DNA of 64,000 bases from Daphnia carinata (GCF_022539665.2 NC_081340.1:310001-374000); one strand, 5' to 3'. Positions 1 through 12,554 are shown, counted from the first letter of the stretch. Numbers and translations: made by a program. Notes: a model not told the origin generated them from the letters alone.

Positions 1-85
1 AGGTGGCGTTTTAGAAAATACTAGAATTCACCGCGAGATGGTTCGTACTTCCCTGTGATTCATCCAAAAACGGCTAGGTGGATAT

Positions 86-89
86 AAAA
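86..89 (-). terminator. Pol III T4 terminator of the 5S gene
   Basis: Minus-strand TTTT seven nt beyond the 5S 3' end, the minimal RNA polymerase III stop. It is kept in almost every unit of the array. Confidence 0.75.
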
Positions 90-95
90 GTTTTG

Positions 96-215
96 ATGCC
101 AACAGCATCCCGTATTCCCAAGCGGTCACCCATCTAGGTACTAACGGAACCCGACGTAGCTTAACTTCCTGGAGCTGACGAGACAAGGTTTGTTCTACGT
201 GGTATGGCCGTTGAC
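96..215 (-). rRNA. 5S ribosomal RNA (representative minus-strand copy)
   Basis: RNA component of the large ribosomal subunit, transcribed by RNA polymerase III from an internal promoter. Read on the minus strand, the 120-nt gene begins GTCAACGGCCATACCACG and ends GGGATGCTGTTGGCAT. The first nine and last nine paired bases form helix I; CACGTAG pairs with CTACGT in helix II; AGTTAAGC (box A) and GATGGGTGACCGCTTGGG (box C) match the 5S internal control region. A TTTT terminator on the minus strand lies at 86-89. A 66-codon frame is open through the gene but has no protein meaning. 464 nt to the next copy. Confidence 0.97.
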
Positions 216-459
216 AATTCAGTTCCAAAATAAAATGAATACACTCCAGTAATGTCCATTAAAACCAGCACAAGTACAATTGATTTATATAGTTAAGGAT
301 ATTGGACTGGTAACCATCGCGTTCGGTCAACCACAAAAATGCAAACAAATAAAATTCACTTTCTTTAAAGAGGTCACTTTTCTCACGGAAATGCACCATT
401 CTTTTTGTATTTCGTTTTAAAATACCTTTAGTTTATAGAAGATGAAATTTCAAAACTGA

Positions 460-472
460 CCACTAGGTGGCG
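460..472 (+). promoter_or_regulatory. CTCF-like core motif, one per 5S unit (representative)
   Basis: CCACTAGGTGGCG on the plus strand matches the vertebrate/insect CTCF core CCASYAGRKGGCR at every position. The same 13-mer recurs once per unit across the whole array, downstream of each 5S gene and antisense to it. Binding is inferred from the motif only. Confidence 0.55.
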
Positions 473-559
473 TTTTAGAAAATACTAGAATTCACCGCGA
501 GATGGTTCGTACTTCCCTGTGATTCATCCAAAAACGGCTAGGTGGATATAAAAGTTTTG

Positions 560-679
560 ATGCCAACAGCATCCCGTATTCCCAAGCGGTCACCCATCTA
601 GGTACTAACGGAACCCGACGTAGCTTAACTTCCTGGAGCTGACGAGACAAGGTTTGTTCTACGTGGTATGGCCGTTGAC
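560..679 (-). rRNA. 5S rRNA
   Basis: Reference-type 120-nt copy; 464 nt to next. Confidence 0.95.
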
Positions 680-1023
680 AATTCAGTTCCAAAATAAAAT
701 GAATACACTCCAGTAATGTCCATTAAAACCAGCACAAGTACAATTGATTTATATAGTTAAGGATATTGGACTGGTAACCATCGCGTTCGGTCAACCACAA
801 AAATGCAAACAAATAAAATTCACTTTCTTTAAAGAGGTCACTTTTCTCACGGAAATGCACCATTCTTTTTGTATTTCGTTTTAAAATACCTTTAGTTTAT
901 AGAAGATGAAATTTCAAAACTGACCACTAGGTGGCGTTTTAGAAAATACTAGAATTCACCGCGAGATGGTTCGTACTTCCCTGTGATTCATCCAAAAACG
1001 GCTAGGTGGATATAAAAGTTTTG

Positions 1024-1143
1024 ATGCCAACAGCATCCCGTATTCCCAAGCGGTCACCCATCTAGGTACTAACGGAACCCGACGTAGCTTAACTTCCTGG
1101 AGCTGACGAGACAAGGTTTGTTCTACGTGGTATGGCCGTTGAC
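1024..1143 (-). rRNA. 5S rRNA
   Basis: Reference-type 120-nt copy; first unit with the private C next to the gene start (gacaactcag). Confidence 0.95.
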
Positions 1144-1487
1144 AACTCAGTTCCAAAATAAAATGAATACACTCCAGTAATGTCCATTAAAACCAGCACA
1201 AGTACAATTGATTTATATAGTTAAGGATATTGGACTGGTAACCATCGCGTTCGGTCAACCACAAAAATGCAAACAAATAAAATTCACTTTCTTTTAAGAG
1301 GTCACTTTTCTCACGGAAATGCACCATTCTTTTTGTATTTCGTTTTAAAATACCTTTAGTTTATAGAAGATGAAATTTCAAAACTGACCACTAGGTGGCG
1401 TTTTAGAAAATACTAGAATTCACCGCGAGATGGTTCGTACTTCCCTGTGATTCATCCAAAAACGGCTAGGTGGATATAAAAGTTTTG

Positions 1488-1607
1488 ATGCCAACAGCAT
1501 CCCGTATTCCCAAGCGGTCACCCATCTAGGTACTAACGGAACCCGACGTAGCTTAACTTCCTGGAGCTGACGAGACAAGGTTTGTTCTACGTGGTATGGC
1601 CGTTGAC
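1488..1607 (-). rRNA. 5S rRNA
   Basis: Reference-type 120-nt copy; 463 nt to next. Confidence 0.95.
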
Positions 1608-1950
1608 AACTCAGTTCCAAAATAAAATGAATACACTCCAGTAATGTCCATTAAAACCAGCACAAGTACAATTGATTTATATAGTTAAGGATATTGGACT
1701 GGTAACCATCGCGTTCGGTCAACCACAAAAATGCAAACAAATAAAATTCACTTTCTTTTAAGAGGTCACTTTTCTCACGGAAATGCACCATTCTTTTTGT
1801 ATTTCGTTTTAAAATACCTTTAGTTTATAGAAGATGAAATTTCAAAACTGACCACTAGGTGGCGTTTTAGAAAATACTAGAATTCACCGCGAGATGGTTC
1901 GTACTTCCCTGTGATTCATCCAAAACGGCTAGGTGGATATAAAAGTTTTG

Positions 1951-2070
1951 ATGCCAACAGCATCCCGTATTCCCAAGCGGTCACCCATCTAGGTACTAAC
2001 GGAACCCGACGTAGCTTAACTTCCTGGAGCTGACGAGACAAGGTTTGTTCTACGTGGTATGGCCGTTGAC
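1951..2070 (-). rRNA. 5S rRNA
   Basis: Intact 120-nt copy; one A is missing from the downstream spacer near 1921, outside the gene. Confidence 0.95.
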
Positions 2071-2414
2071 AACTCAGTTCCAAAATAAAATGAATACACT
2101 CCAGTAATGTCCATTAAAACCAGCACAAGTACAATTGATTTATATAGTTAAGGATATTGGACTGGTAACCATCGCGTTCGGTCAACCACAAAAATGCAAA
2201 CAAATAAAATTCACTTTCTTTTAAGAGGTCACTTTTCTCACGGAAATGCACCATTCTTTTTGTATTTCGTTTTAAAATACCTTTAGTTTATAGAAGATGA
2301 AATTTCAAAACTGACCACTAGGTGGCGTTTTAGAAAATACTAGAATTCACCGCGAGATGGTTCGTACTTCCCTGTGATTCATCCAAAAACGGCTAGGTGG
2401 ATATAAAAGTTTTG

Positions 2415-2534
2415 ATGCCAACAGCATCCCGTATTCCCAAGCGGTCACCCATCTAGGTACTAACGGAACCCGACGTAGCTTAACTTCCTGGAGCTGACGA
2501 GACAAGGTTTGTTCTACGTGGTATGGCCGTTGAC
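2415..2534 (-). rRNA. 5S rRNA
   Basis: Reference-type 120-nt copy; 465 nt to next. Confidence 0.95.
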
Positions 2535-2879
2535 AACTCAGTTCCAAAATAAAATGAATACACTCCAGTAATGTCCATTAAAACCAGCACAAGTACAATT
2601 GATTTATATAGTTAAGGATATTGGACTGGTAACCATCGCGTTCGGTCAACCACAAAAATGCAAACAAATAAAATTCACTTTCTTTTAAGAGGTCACTTTT
2701 CTCACGGAAATGCACCATTCTTTTTGTATTTCGTTTTAAAAATACCTTTAGTTTATAGAAGATGAAATTTCAAAACTGACCACTAGGTGGCGTTTTAGAA
2801 AATACTAGAATTCACCGCGAGATGGTTCGTACTTCCCTGTGATTCATCCAAAAACGGCTAGGTGGATATAAAAGTTTTG

Positions 2880-2999
2880 ATGCCAACAGCATCCCGTATT
2901 CCCAAGCGGTCACCCATCTAGGTACTAACGGAACCCGACGTAGCTTAACTTCCTGGAGCTGACGAGACAAGGTTTGTTCTACGTGGTATGGCCGTTGAC
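2880..2999 (-). rRNA. 5S rRNA
   Basis: Reference-type 120-nt copy; 462 nt to next because two bases are missing from the tttaaag spacer block near 3150. Confidence 0.95.
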
Positions 3000-3341
3000 A
3001 ACTCAGTTCCAAAATAAAATGAATACACTCCAGTAATGTCCATTAAAACCAGCACAAGTACAATTGATTTATATAGTTAAGGATATTGGACTGGTAACCA
3101 TCGCGTTCGGTCAACCACAAAAATGCAAACAAATAAAATTCACTTTCTTTAGAGGTCACTTTTCTCACGGAAATGCACCATTCTTTTTGTATTTCGTTTT
3201 AAAATACCTTTAGTTTATAGAAGATGAAATTTCAAAACTGACCACTAGGTGGCGTTTTAGAAAATACTAGAATTCACCGCGAGATGGTTCGTACTTCCCT
3301 GTGATTCATCCAAAAACGGCTAGGTGGATATAAAAGTTTTG

Positions 3342-3461
3342 ATGCCAACAGCATCCCGTATTCCCAAGCGGTCACCCATCTAGGTACTAACGGAACCCGA
3401 CGTAGCTTAACTTCCTGGAGCTGACGAGACAAGGTTTGTTCTACGTGGTATGGCCGTTGAC
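3342..3461 (-). rRNA. 5S rRNA
   Basis: Reference-type 120-nt copy; 464 nt to next. Confidence 0.95.
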
Positions 3462-3805
3462 AACTCAGTTCCAAAATAAAATGAATACACTCCAGTAATG
3501 TCCATTAAAACCAGCACAAGTACAATTGATTTATATAGTTAAGGATATTGGACTGGTAACCATCGCGTTCGGTCAACCACAAAAATGCAAACAAATAAAA
3601 TTCACTTTCTTTTAAGAGGTCACTTTTCTCACGGAAATGCACCATTCTTTTTGTATTTCGTTTTAAAATACCTTTAGTTTATAGAAGATGAAATTTCAAA
3701 ACTGACCACTAGGTGGCGTTTTAGAAAATACTAGAATTCACCGCGAGATGGTTCGTACTTCCCTGTGATTCATCCAAAAACGGCTAGGTGGATATAAAAG
3801 TTTTG

Positions 3806-3925
3806 ATGCCAACAGCATCCCGTATTCCCAAGCGGTCACCCATCTAGGTACTAACGGAACCCGACGTAGCTTAACTTCCTGGAGCTGACGAGACAAGGTT
3901 TGTTCTACGTGGTATGGCCGTTGAC
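3806..3925 (-). rRNA. 5S rRNA
   Basis: Reference-type 120-nt copy; 464 nt to next. Confidence 0.95.
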
Positions 3926-4269
3926 AACTCAGTTCCAAAATAAAATGAATACACTCCAGTAATGTCCATTAAAACCAGCACAAGTACAATTGATTTATAT
4001 AGTTAAGGATATTGGACTGGTAACCATCGCGTTCGGTCAACCACAAAAATGCAAACAAATAAAATTCACTTTCTTTTAAGAGGTCACTTTTCTCACGGAA
4101 ATGCACCATTCTTTTTGTATTTCGTTTTAAAATACCTTTAGTTTATAGAAGATGAAATTTCAAAACTGACCACTAGGTGGCGTTTTAGAAAATACTAGAA
4201 TTCACCGCGAGATGGTTCGTACTTCCCTGTGATTCATCCAAAAACGGCTAGGTGGATATAAAAGTTTTG

Positions 4270-4389
4270 ATGCCAACAGCATCCCGTATTCCCAAGCGGT
4301 CACCCATCTAGGTACTAACGGAACCCGACGTAGCTTAACTTCCTGGAGCTGACGAGACAAGGTTTGTTCTACGTGGTATGGCCGTTGAC
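4270..4389 (-). rRNA. 5S rRNA
   Basis: Reference-type 120-nt copy; 464 nt to next. Confidence 0.95.
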
Positions 4390-4733
4390 AACTCAGTTCC
4401 AAAATAAAATGAATACACTCCAGTAATGTCCATTAAAACCAGCACAAGTACAATTGATTTATATAGTTAAGGATATTGGACTGGTAACCATCGCGTTCGG
4501 TCAACCACAAAAATGCAAACAAATAAAATTCACTTTCTTTTAAGAGGTCACTTTTCTCACGGAAATGCACCATTCTTTTTGTATTTCGTTTTAAAATACC
4601 TTTAGTTTATAGAAGATGAAATTTCAAAACTGACCACTAGGTGGCGTTTTAGAAAATACTAGAATTCACCGCGAGATGGTTCGTACTTCCCTGTGATTCA
4701 TCCAAAAACGGCTAGGTGGATATAAAAGTTTTG

Positions 4734-4853
4734 ATGCCAACAGCATCCCGTATTCCCAAGCGGTCACCCATCTAGGTACTAACGGAACCCGACGTAGCTT
4801 AACTTCCTGGAGCTGACGAGACAAGGTTTGTTCTACGTGGTATGGCCGTTGAC
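4734..4853 (-). rRNA. 5S rRNA
   Basis: Reference-type 120-nt copy; the next unit is deleted through its gene. Confidence 0.95.
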
Positions 4854-5165
4854 AACTCAGTTCCAAAATAAAATGAATACACTCCAGTAATGTCCATTAA
4901 AACCAGCACAAGTACAATTGATTTATATAGTTAAGGATATTGGACTGGTAACCATCGCGTTCGGTCAACCACAAAAATGCAAACAAATAAAATTCACTTT
5001 CTTTTAAGAGGTCACTTTTCTCACGGAAATGCACCATTCTTTTTGTATTTCGTTTTAAAATACCTTTAGTTTATAGAAGATGAAATTTCAAACCTGACCA
5101 CTAGGTGGCGTTTTAGAAAATACTAGAATTCACCGCGAGATGGTTCGTACTTCCTGTGATTCATC

Positions 5166-5190
5166 TGTTCTACGTGGTATGGCCGTTGAC
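5166..5190 (-). pseudogene. 5S rRNA 5' remnant (25 nt)
   Basis: Only the first 25 nt of the gene survive. A deletion of about 127 bp joins the downstream spacer (gattcatc) to the gene at nt 25, removing box A, box C and the terminator. Confidence 0.9.
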
Positions 5191-5534
5191 AATTCAGTTC
5201 CAAAATAAAATGAATACACTCCAGTAATGTCCATTAAAACCAGCACAAGTACAATTGATTTATATAGTTAAGGATATTGGACTGGTAACCATCGCGTTCG
5301 GTCAACCACAAAAATGCAAACAAATAAAATTCACTTTCTTTAAAGAGGTCACTTTTCTCACGGAAATGCACCATTCTTTTTGTATTTCGTTTTAAAATAC
5401 CTTTAGTTTATAGAAGATGAAATTTAAAAACTGACCACTAGGTGGCGTTTTAGAAAATACTAGAATTTACCGCGAGATGGTTCGTACTTCCCTGTGATTC
5501 ATCCAAAAACGGCTAGGTGGATATAAAAGTTTTG

Positions 5535-5654
5535 ATGCCAACAGCATCCCGTATTCCCAAGCGGTCACCCATCTAGGTACTAACGGAACCCGACGTAGCT
5601 TAACTTCCTGGAGCTGACGAGACAAGGTTTGTTCTACGTGGTATGGCCGTTGAC
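5535..5654 (-). rRNA. 5S rRNA
   Basis: Reference-type 120-nt copy; 464 nt to next. Confidence 0.95.
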
Positions 5655-5998
5655 AATTCAGTTCCAAAATAAAATGAATACACTCCAGTAATGTCCATTA
5701 AAACCAGCACAAGTACAATTGATTTATATAGTTAAGGATATTGGACTGGTAACCATCGCGTTCGGTCAACCACAAAAATGCAAACAAATAAAATTCACTT
5801 TCTTTAAAGAGGTCACTTTTCTCACGGAAATGCACCATTCTTTTTGTATTTCGTTTTAAAATACCTTTAGTTTATAGAAGATGAAATTTAAAAACTGACC
5901 ACTAGGTGGCGTTTTAGAAAATACTAGAATTTACCGCGAGATGGTTCGTACTTCCCTGTGATTCATCCAAAAACGGCTAGGTGGATATAAAAGTTTTG

Positions 5999-6118
5999 AT
6001 GCCAACAGCATCCCGTATTCCCAAGCGGTCACCCATCTAGGTACTAACGGAACCCGACGTAGCTTAACTTCCTGGAGCTGACGAGACAAGGTTTGTTCTA
6101 CGTGGTATGGCCGTTGAC
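5999..6118 (-). rRNA. 5S rRNA
   Basis: Reference-type 120-nt copy; 466 nt to next (two extra bases near 6238). Confidence 0.95.
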
Positions 6119-6464
6119 AATTCAGTTCCAAAATAAAATGAATACACTCCAGTAATGTCCATTAAAACCAGCACAAGTACAATTGATTTATATAGTTAAG
6201 GATATTGGACTGGTAACCATCGCGTTCGGTCAACCACACTAAAATGCAAACAAATAAAATTCACTTTCTTTAAAGAGGTCACTTTTCTCACGGAAATGCA
6301 CCATTCTTTTTGTATTTCGTTTTAAAATACCTTTAGTTTATAGAAGATGAAATTTAAAAACTGACCACTAGGTGGCGTTTTAGAAAATACTAGAATTTAC
6401 CGCGAGATGGTTCGTACTTCCCTGTGATTCATCCAAAAACGGCTAGGTGGATATAAAAGTTTTG

Positions 6465-6584
6465 ATGCCAACAGCATCCCGTATTCCCAAGCGGTCACCC
6501 ATCTAGGTACTAACGGAACCCGACGTAGCTTAACTTCCTGGAGCTGACGAGACAAGGTTTGTTCTACGTGGTATGGCCGTTGAC
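6465..6584 (-). rRNA. 5S rRNA
   Basis: Reference-type 120-nt copy; 464 nt to next. Confidence 0.95.
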
Positions 6585-6928
6585 AATTCAGTTCCAAAAT
6601 AAAATGAATACACTCCAGTAATGTCCATTAAAACCAGCACAAGTACAATTGATTTATATAGTTAAGGATATTGGACTGGTAACCATCGCGTTCGGTCAAC
6701 CACAAAAATGCAAACAAATAAAATTCACTTTCTTTAAAGAGGTCACTTTTCTCACGGAAATGCACCATTCTTTTTGTATTTCGTTTTAAAATACCTTTAG
6801 TTTATAGAAGATGAAATTTAAAAACTGACCACTAGGTGGCGTTTTAGAAAATACTAGAATTTACCGCGAGATGGTTCGTACTTCCCTGTGATTCATCCAA
6901 AAACGGCTAGGTGGATATAAAAGTTTTG

Positions 6929-7048
6929 ATGCCAACAGCATCCCGTATTCCCAAGCGGTCACCCATCTAGGTACTAACGGAACCCGACGTAGCTTAACTT
7001 CCTGGAGCTGACGAGACAAGGTTTGTTCTACGTGGTATGGCCGTTGAC
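6929..7048 (-). rRNA. 5S rRNA
   Basis: Reference-type 120-nt copy; 464 nt to next. Confidence 0.95.
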
Positions 7049-7392
7049 AATTCAGTTCCAAAATAAAATGAATACACTCCAGTAATGTCCATTAAAACCA
7101 GCACAAGTACAATTGATTTATATAGTTAAGGATATTGGACTGGTAACCATCGCGTTCGGTCAACCACAAAAATGCAAACAAATAAAATTCACTTTCTTTA
7201 AAGAGGTCACTTTTCTCACGGAAATGCACCATTCTTTTTGTATTTCGTTTTAAAATACCTTTAGTTTATAGAAGATGAAATTTAAAAACTGACCACTAGG
7301 TGGCGTTTTAGAAAATACTAGAATTTACCGCGAGATGGTTCGTACTTCCCTGTGATTCATCCAAAAACGGCTAGGTGGATATAAAAGTTTTG

Positions 7393-7512
7393 ATGCCAAC
7401 AGCATCCCGTATTCCCAAGCGGTCACCCATCTAGGTACTAACGGAACCCGACGTAGCTTAACTTCCTGGAGCTGACGAGACAAGGTTTGTTCTACGTGGT
7501 ATGGCCGTTGAC
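7393..7512 (-). rRNA. 5S rRNA
   Basis: Intact copy; 443 nt to next because 21 bp around the aagaggtcac block are deleted from the spacer near 7665. Confidence 0.95.
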
Positions 7513-7835
7513 AATTCAGTTCCAAAATAAAATGAATACACTCCAGTAATGTCCATTAAAACCAGCACAAGTACAATTGATTTATATAGTTAAGGATATT
7601 GGACTGGTAACCATCGCGTTCGGTCAACCACAAAAATGCAAACAAATAAAATTCACTTTCTTTAAAATGCACCATTCTTTTTGTATTTCGTTTTAAAATA
7701 CCTTTAGTTTATAGAAGATGAAATTTAAAAACTGACCACTAGGTGGCGTTTTAGAAAATACTAGAATTTACCGCGAGATGGTTCGTACTTCCCTGTGATT
7801 CATCCAAAAACGGCTAGGTGGATATAAAAGTTTTG

Positions 7836-7955
7836 ATGCCAACAGCATCCCGTATTCCCAAGCGGTCACCCATCTAGGTACTAACGGAACCCGACGTAGC
7901 TTAACTTCCTGGAGCTGACGAGACAAGGTTTGTTCTACGTGGTATGGCCGTTGAC
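7836..7955 (-). rRNA. 5S rRNA
   Basis: Reference-type 120-nt copy; 463 nt to next. Confidence 0.95.
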
Positions 7956-8298
7956 AATTCAGTTCCAAAATAAAATGAATACACTCCAGTAATGTCCATT
8001 AAAACCAGCACAAGTACAATTGATTTATATAGTTAAGGATATTGGACTGGTAACCATCGCGTTCGGTCAACCACAAAATGCAAACAAATAAAATTCACTT
8101 TCTTTAAAGAGGTCACTTTTCTCACGGAAATGCACCATTCTTTTTGTATTTCGTTTTAAAATACCTTTAGTTTATAGAAGATGAAATTAAAAAACTGACC
8201 ACTAGGTGGCGTTTTAGAAAATACTAGAATTTACCGCGAGATGGTTCGTACTTCCCTGTGATTCATCCAAAAACGGCTAGGTGGATATAAAAGTTTTG

Positions 8299-8418
8299 AT
8301 GCCAACAGCATCCCGTATTCCCAAGCGGTCACCCATCTAGGTACTAACGGAACCCGACGTAGCTTAACTTCCTGGAGCTGACGAGACAAGGTTTGTTCTA
8401 CGTGGTATGGCCGTTGAC
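8299..8418 (-). rRNA. 5S rRNA
   Basis: Reference-type 120-nt copy; 464 nt to next. Confidence 0.95.
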
Positions 8419-8762
8419 AATTCAGTTCCAAAATAAAATGAATACACTCCAGTAATGTCCATTAAAACCAGCACAAGTACAATTGATTTATATAGTTAAG
8501 GATATTGGACTGGTAACCATCGCGTTCGGTCAACCACAAAAATGCAAACAAATAAAATTCACTTTCTTTAAAGAGGTCACTTTTCTCACGGAAATGCACC
8601 ATTCTTTTTGTATTTCGTTTTAAAATACCTTTAGTTTATAGAAGATGAAATTTAAAAACTGACCACTAGGTGGCGTTTTAGAAAATACTAGAATTTACCG
8701 CGAGATGGTTCGTACTTCCCTGTGATTCATCCAAAAACGGCTAGGTGGATATAAAAGTTTTG

Positions 8763-8882
8763 ATGCCAACAGCATCCCGTATTCCCAAGCGGTCACCCAT
8801 CTAGGTACTAACGGAACCCGACGTAGCTTAACTTCCTGGAGCTGACGAGACAAGGTTTGTTCTACGTGGTATGGCCGTTGAC
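8763..8882 (-). rRNA. 5S rRNA
   Basis: Reference-type 120-nt copy; 465 nt to next. Confidence 0.95.
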
Positions 8883-9227
8883 AATTCAGTTCCAAAATAA
8901 AATGAATACACTCCAGTAATGTCCATTAAAACCAGCACAAGTACAATTGATTTATATAGTTAAGGATATTGGACTGGTAACCATCGCGTTCGGTCAACCA
9001 CAAAAATGCAAACAAATAAAATTCACTTTCTTTAAAGAGGTCACTTTTCTCACGGAAATGCACCATTCTTTTTGTATTTCGTTTTAAAATACCTTTAGTT
9101 TATAGAAGATGAAATTAAAAAAACTGACCACTAGGTGGCGTTTTAGAAAATACTAGAATTTACCGCGAGATGGTTCGTACTTCCCTGTGATTCATCCAAA
9201 AACGGCTAGGTGGATATAAAAGTTTTG

Positions 9228-9347
9228 ATGCCAACAGCATCCCGTATTCCCAAGCGGTCACCCATCTAGGTACTAACGGAACCCGACGTAGCTTAACTTC
9301 CTGGAGCTGACGAGACAAGGTTTGTTCTACGTGGTATGGCCGTTGAC
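9228..9347 (-). rRNA. 5S rRNA
   Basis: Reference-type 120-nt copy; 464 nt to next. Confidence 0.95.
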
Positions 9348-9691
9348 AATTCAGTTCCAAAATAAAATGAATACACTCCAGTAATGTCCATTAAAACCAG
9401 CACAAGTACAATTGATTTATATAGTTAAGGATATTGGACTGGTAACCATCGCGTTCGGTCAACCACAAAAATGCAAACAAATAAAATTCACTTTCTTTAA
9501 AGAGGTCACTTTTCTCACGGAAATGCACCATTCTTTTTGTATTTCGTTTTAAAATACCTTTAGTTTATAGAAGATGAAATTTAAAAACTGACCACTAGGT
9601 GGCGTTTTAGAAAATACTAGAATTTACCGCGAGATGGTTCGTACTTCCCTGTGATTCATCCAAAAACGGCTAGGTGGATATAAAAGTTTTG

Positions 9692-9811
9692 ATGCCAACA
9701 GCATCCCGTATTCCCAAGCGGTCACCCATCTAGGTACTAACGGAACCCGACGTAGCTTAACTTCCTGGAGCTGACGAGACAAGGTTTGTTCTACGTGGTA
9801 TGGCCGTTGAC
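9692..9811 (-). rRNA. 5S rRNA
   Basis: Reference-type 120-nt copy; 463 nt to next. Confidence 0.95.
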
Positions 9812-10154
9812 AATTCAGTTCCAAAATAAAATGAATACACTCCAGTAATGTCCATTAAAACCAGCACAAGTACAATTGATTTATATAGTTAAGGATATTG
9901 GACTGGTAACCATCGCGTTCGGTCAACCACAAAATGCAAACAAATAAAATTCACTTTCTTTAAAGAGGTCACTTTTCTCACGGAAATGCACCATTCTTTT
10001 TGTATTTCGTTTTAAAATACCTTTAGTTTATAGAAGATGAAATTTAAAAACTGACCACTAGGTGGCGTTTTAGAAAATACTAGAATTTACCGCGAGATGG
10101 TTCGTACTTCCCTGTGATTCATCCAAAAACGGCTAGGTGGATATAAAAGTTTTG

Positions 10155-10274
10155 ATGCCAACAGCATCCCGTATTCCCAAGCGGTCACCCATCTAGGTAC
10201 TAACGGAACCCGACGTAGCTTAACTTCCTGGAGCTGACGAGACCATGTTTGTTCTACGTGGTATGGCCGTTGAC
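10155..10274 (-). rRNA. 5S rRNA, C29A/T31G variant
   Basis: Full 120-nt copy with two substitutions in the helix III region (nt 29 and 31; plus strand gaccatgttt instead of gacaaggttt). The control boxes are intact. Confidence 0.9.
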
Positions 10275-10618
10275 AATTCAGTTCCAAAATAAAATGAATA
10301 CACTCCAGTAATGTCCATTAAAACCAGCACAAGTACAATTGATTTATATAGTTAAGGATATTGGACTGGTAACCATCGCGTTCGGTCAACCACAAAAATG
10401 CAAACAAATAAAATTCACTTTCTTTAAAGAGGTCACTTTTCTCACGGAAATGCACCATTCTTTTTGTATTTCGTTTTAAAATACCTTTAGTTTATAGAAG
10501 ATGAAATTTAAAAACTGACCACTAGGTGGCGTTTTAGAAAATACTAGAATTTACCGCGAGATGGTTCGTACTTCCCTGTGATTCATCCAAAAACGGCTAG
10601 GTGGATATAAAAGTTTTG

Positions 10619-10738
10619 ATGCCAACAGCATCCCGTATTCCCAAGCGGTCACCCATCTAGGTACTAACGGAACCCGACGTAGCTTAACTTCCTGGAGCTG
10701 ACGAGACAAGGTTTGTTCTACGTGGTATGGCCGTTGAC
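10619..10738 (-). rRNA. 5S rRNA
   Basis: Reference-type 120-nt copy; 464 nt to next. Confidence 0.95.
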
Positions 10739-11082
10739 AATTCAGTTCCAAAATAAAATGAATACACTCCAGTAATGTCCATTAAAACCAGCACAAGTAC
10801 AATTGATTTATATAGTTAAGGATATTGGACTGGTAACCATCGCGTTCGGTCAACCACAAAAATGCAAACAAATAAAATTCACTTTCTTTAAAGAGGTCAC
10901 TTTTCTCACGGAAATGCACCATTCTTTTTGTATTTCGTTTTAAAATACCTTTAGTTTATAGAAGATGAAATTTAAAAACTGACCACTAGGTGGCGTTTTA
11001 GAAAATACTAGAATTTACCGCGAGATGGTTCGTACTTCCCTGTGATTCATCCAAAAACGGCTAGGTGGATATAAAAGTTTTG

Positions 11083-11202
11083 ATGCCAACAGCATCCCGT
11101 ATTCCCAAGCGGTCACCCATCTAGGTACTAACGGAACCCGACGTAGCTTAACTTCCTGGAGCTGACGAGACAAGGTTTGTTCTACGTGGTATGGCCGTTG
11201 AC
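11083..11202 (-). rRNA. 5S rRNA
   Basis: Reference-type 120-nt copy; the next unit is deleted through its gene. Confidence 0.95.
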
Positions 11203-11536
11203 AATTCAGTTCCAAAATAAAATGAATACACTCCAGTAATGTCCATTAAAACCAGCACAAGTACAATTGATTTATATAGTTAAGGATATTGGACTGGTAA
11301 CCATCGCGTTCGGTCAACCACAAAAATGCAAACAAATAAAATTCACTTTCTTTTAAAAGGTCACTTTTCTCACGGAAATGCACCATTCTTTTTGTATTTC
11401 GTTTTAAAATACCTTTAGTTTATAGAAGATGAAATTTAAAAACTGACCACTAGGTGGCGTTTTAGAAAATACTAGAATTTACCGCGAGATGGTTCGTACT
11501 TCCCTGTGATTCATCCAAAACGGCTAGGTGGATATA

Positions 11537-11555
11537 ACGTGGTATGGCCGTTGAC
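11537..11555 (-). pseudogene. 5S rRNA 5' remnant (19 nt)
   Basis: Only about the first 19 nt remain. The deletion joins ggatata of the downstream spacer to acgtgg of the gene, so the promoter and terminator are lost. Confidence 0.9.
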
Positions 11556-11899
11556 AATTCAGTTCCAAAATAAAATGAATACACTCCAGTAATGTCCATT
11601 AAAACCAGCACAAGTACAATTGATTTATATAGTTAAGGATATTGGACTGGTAACCATCGCGTTCGGTCAACCACAAAAATGCAAACAAATAAAATTCACT
11701 TTCTTTAAAGAGGTCACTTTTCTCACGGAAATGCACCATTCTTTTTGTATTTCGTTTTAAAATACCTTTAGTTTATAGAAGATGAAATTTAAAAACTGAC
11801 CACTAGGTGGCGTTTTAGAAAATACTAGAATTTACCGCGAGATGGTTCGTACTTCCCTGTGATTCATCCAAAAACGGCTAGGTGGATATAAAAGTTTTG

Positions 11900-12019
11900 A
11901 TGCCAACAGCATCCCGTATTCCCAAGCGGTCACCCATCTAGGTACTAACGGAACCCGACGTAGCTTAACTTCCTGGAGCTGACGAGACAAGGTTTGTTCT
12001 ACGTGGTATGGCCGTTGAC
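11900..12019 (-). rRNA. 5S rRNA
   Basis: Intact copy; 535 nt to next because the following spacer carries an extra 71 bp. Confidence 0.95.
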
Positions 12020-12144
12020 AATTCAGTTCCAAAATAAAATGAATACACTCCAGTAATGTCCATTAAAACCAGCACAAGTACAATTGATTTATATAGTTGT
12101 GGATATTGGACTGGTAACCATCGCGTTCGGTCAACCACAAAAAT

Positions 12145-12250
12145 GATAACAAATAAAATTCACTTTCTTTAACACGGCCACAATTTATAAATCGCGTTCG
12201 GTCAACCACAAAAATGCAAACAAATAAAATTCACTTTCTTTAAAGAGATC
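12145..12250 (-). repeat. Enlarged spacer with internal partial duplication
   Basis: The block tcgcgttcggtcaaccac through ctttcttta occurs twice, at about 12121-12172 and 12191-12242, separated by a short foreign stretch (acacggccacaatttataaa). This is the only long spacer in the left array and adds 71 bp. Confidence 0.85.
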
Positions 12251-12434
12251 ACTTTTCACACGGAAATGCACCATTCTTTTTGTATTTCGTTTTAAAATAC
12301 CTTTAGTTTATAGAAGATGAAATTTAAAAACTGACCACTAGGTGGCGTTTTAGAAAATACTAGAATTTACCGCGAGATGGTTCGTACTTCCCTGTGATTC
12401 ATCCAAAAACGGCTAGGTGGATATAAAAGTTTTG

Positions 12435-12554
12435 ATGCCAACAGCATCCCGTATTCCCAAGCGGTCACCCATCTAGGTACTAACGGAACCCGACGTAGCT
12501 TAACTTCCTGGAGCTGACGAGACAAGGTTTGTTCTACGTGGTATGGCCGTTGAC
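12435..12554 (-). rRNA. 5S rRNA
   Basis: Reference-type 120-nt copy; 464 nt to next. Confidence 0.95.

Noticed and set aside
28-228. A 66-codon open frame repeated in most units, starting MELNCQRPYHVEQ
   Set aside because: It lies across the 5S rRNA gene and its flank. The sequence is explained by 5S secondary structure and promoter boxes, and units with a spacer C-to-T change lose the frame without loss of the gene.
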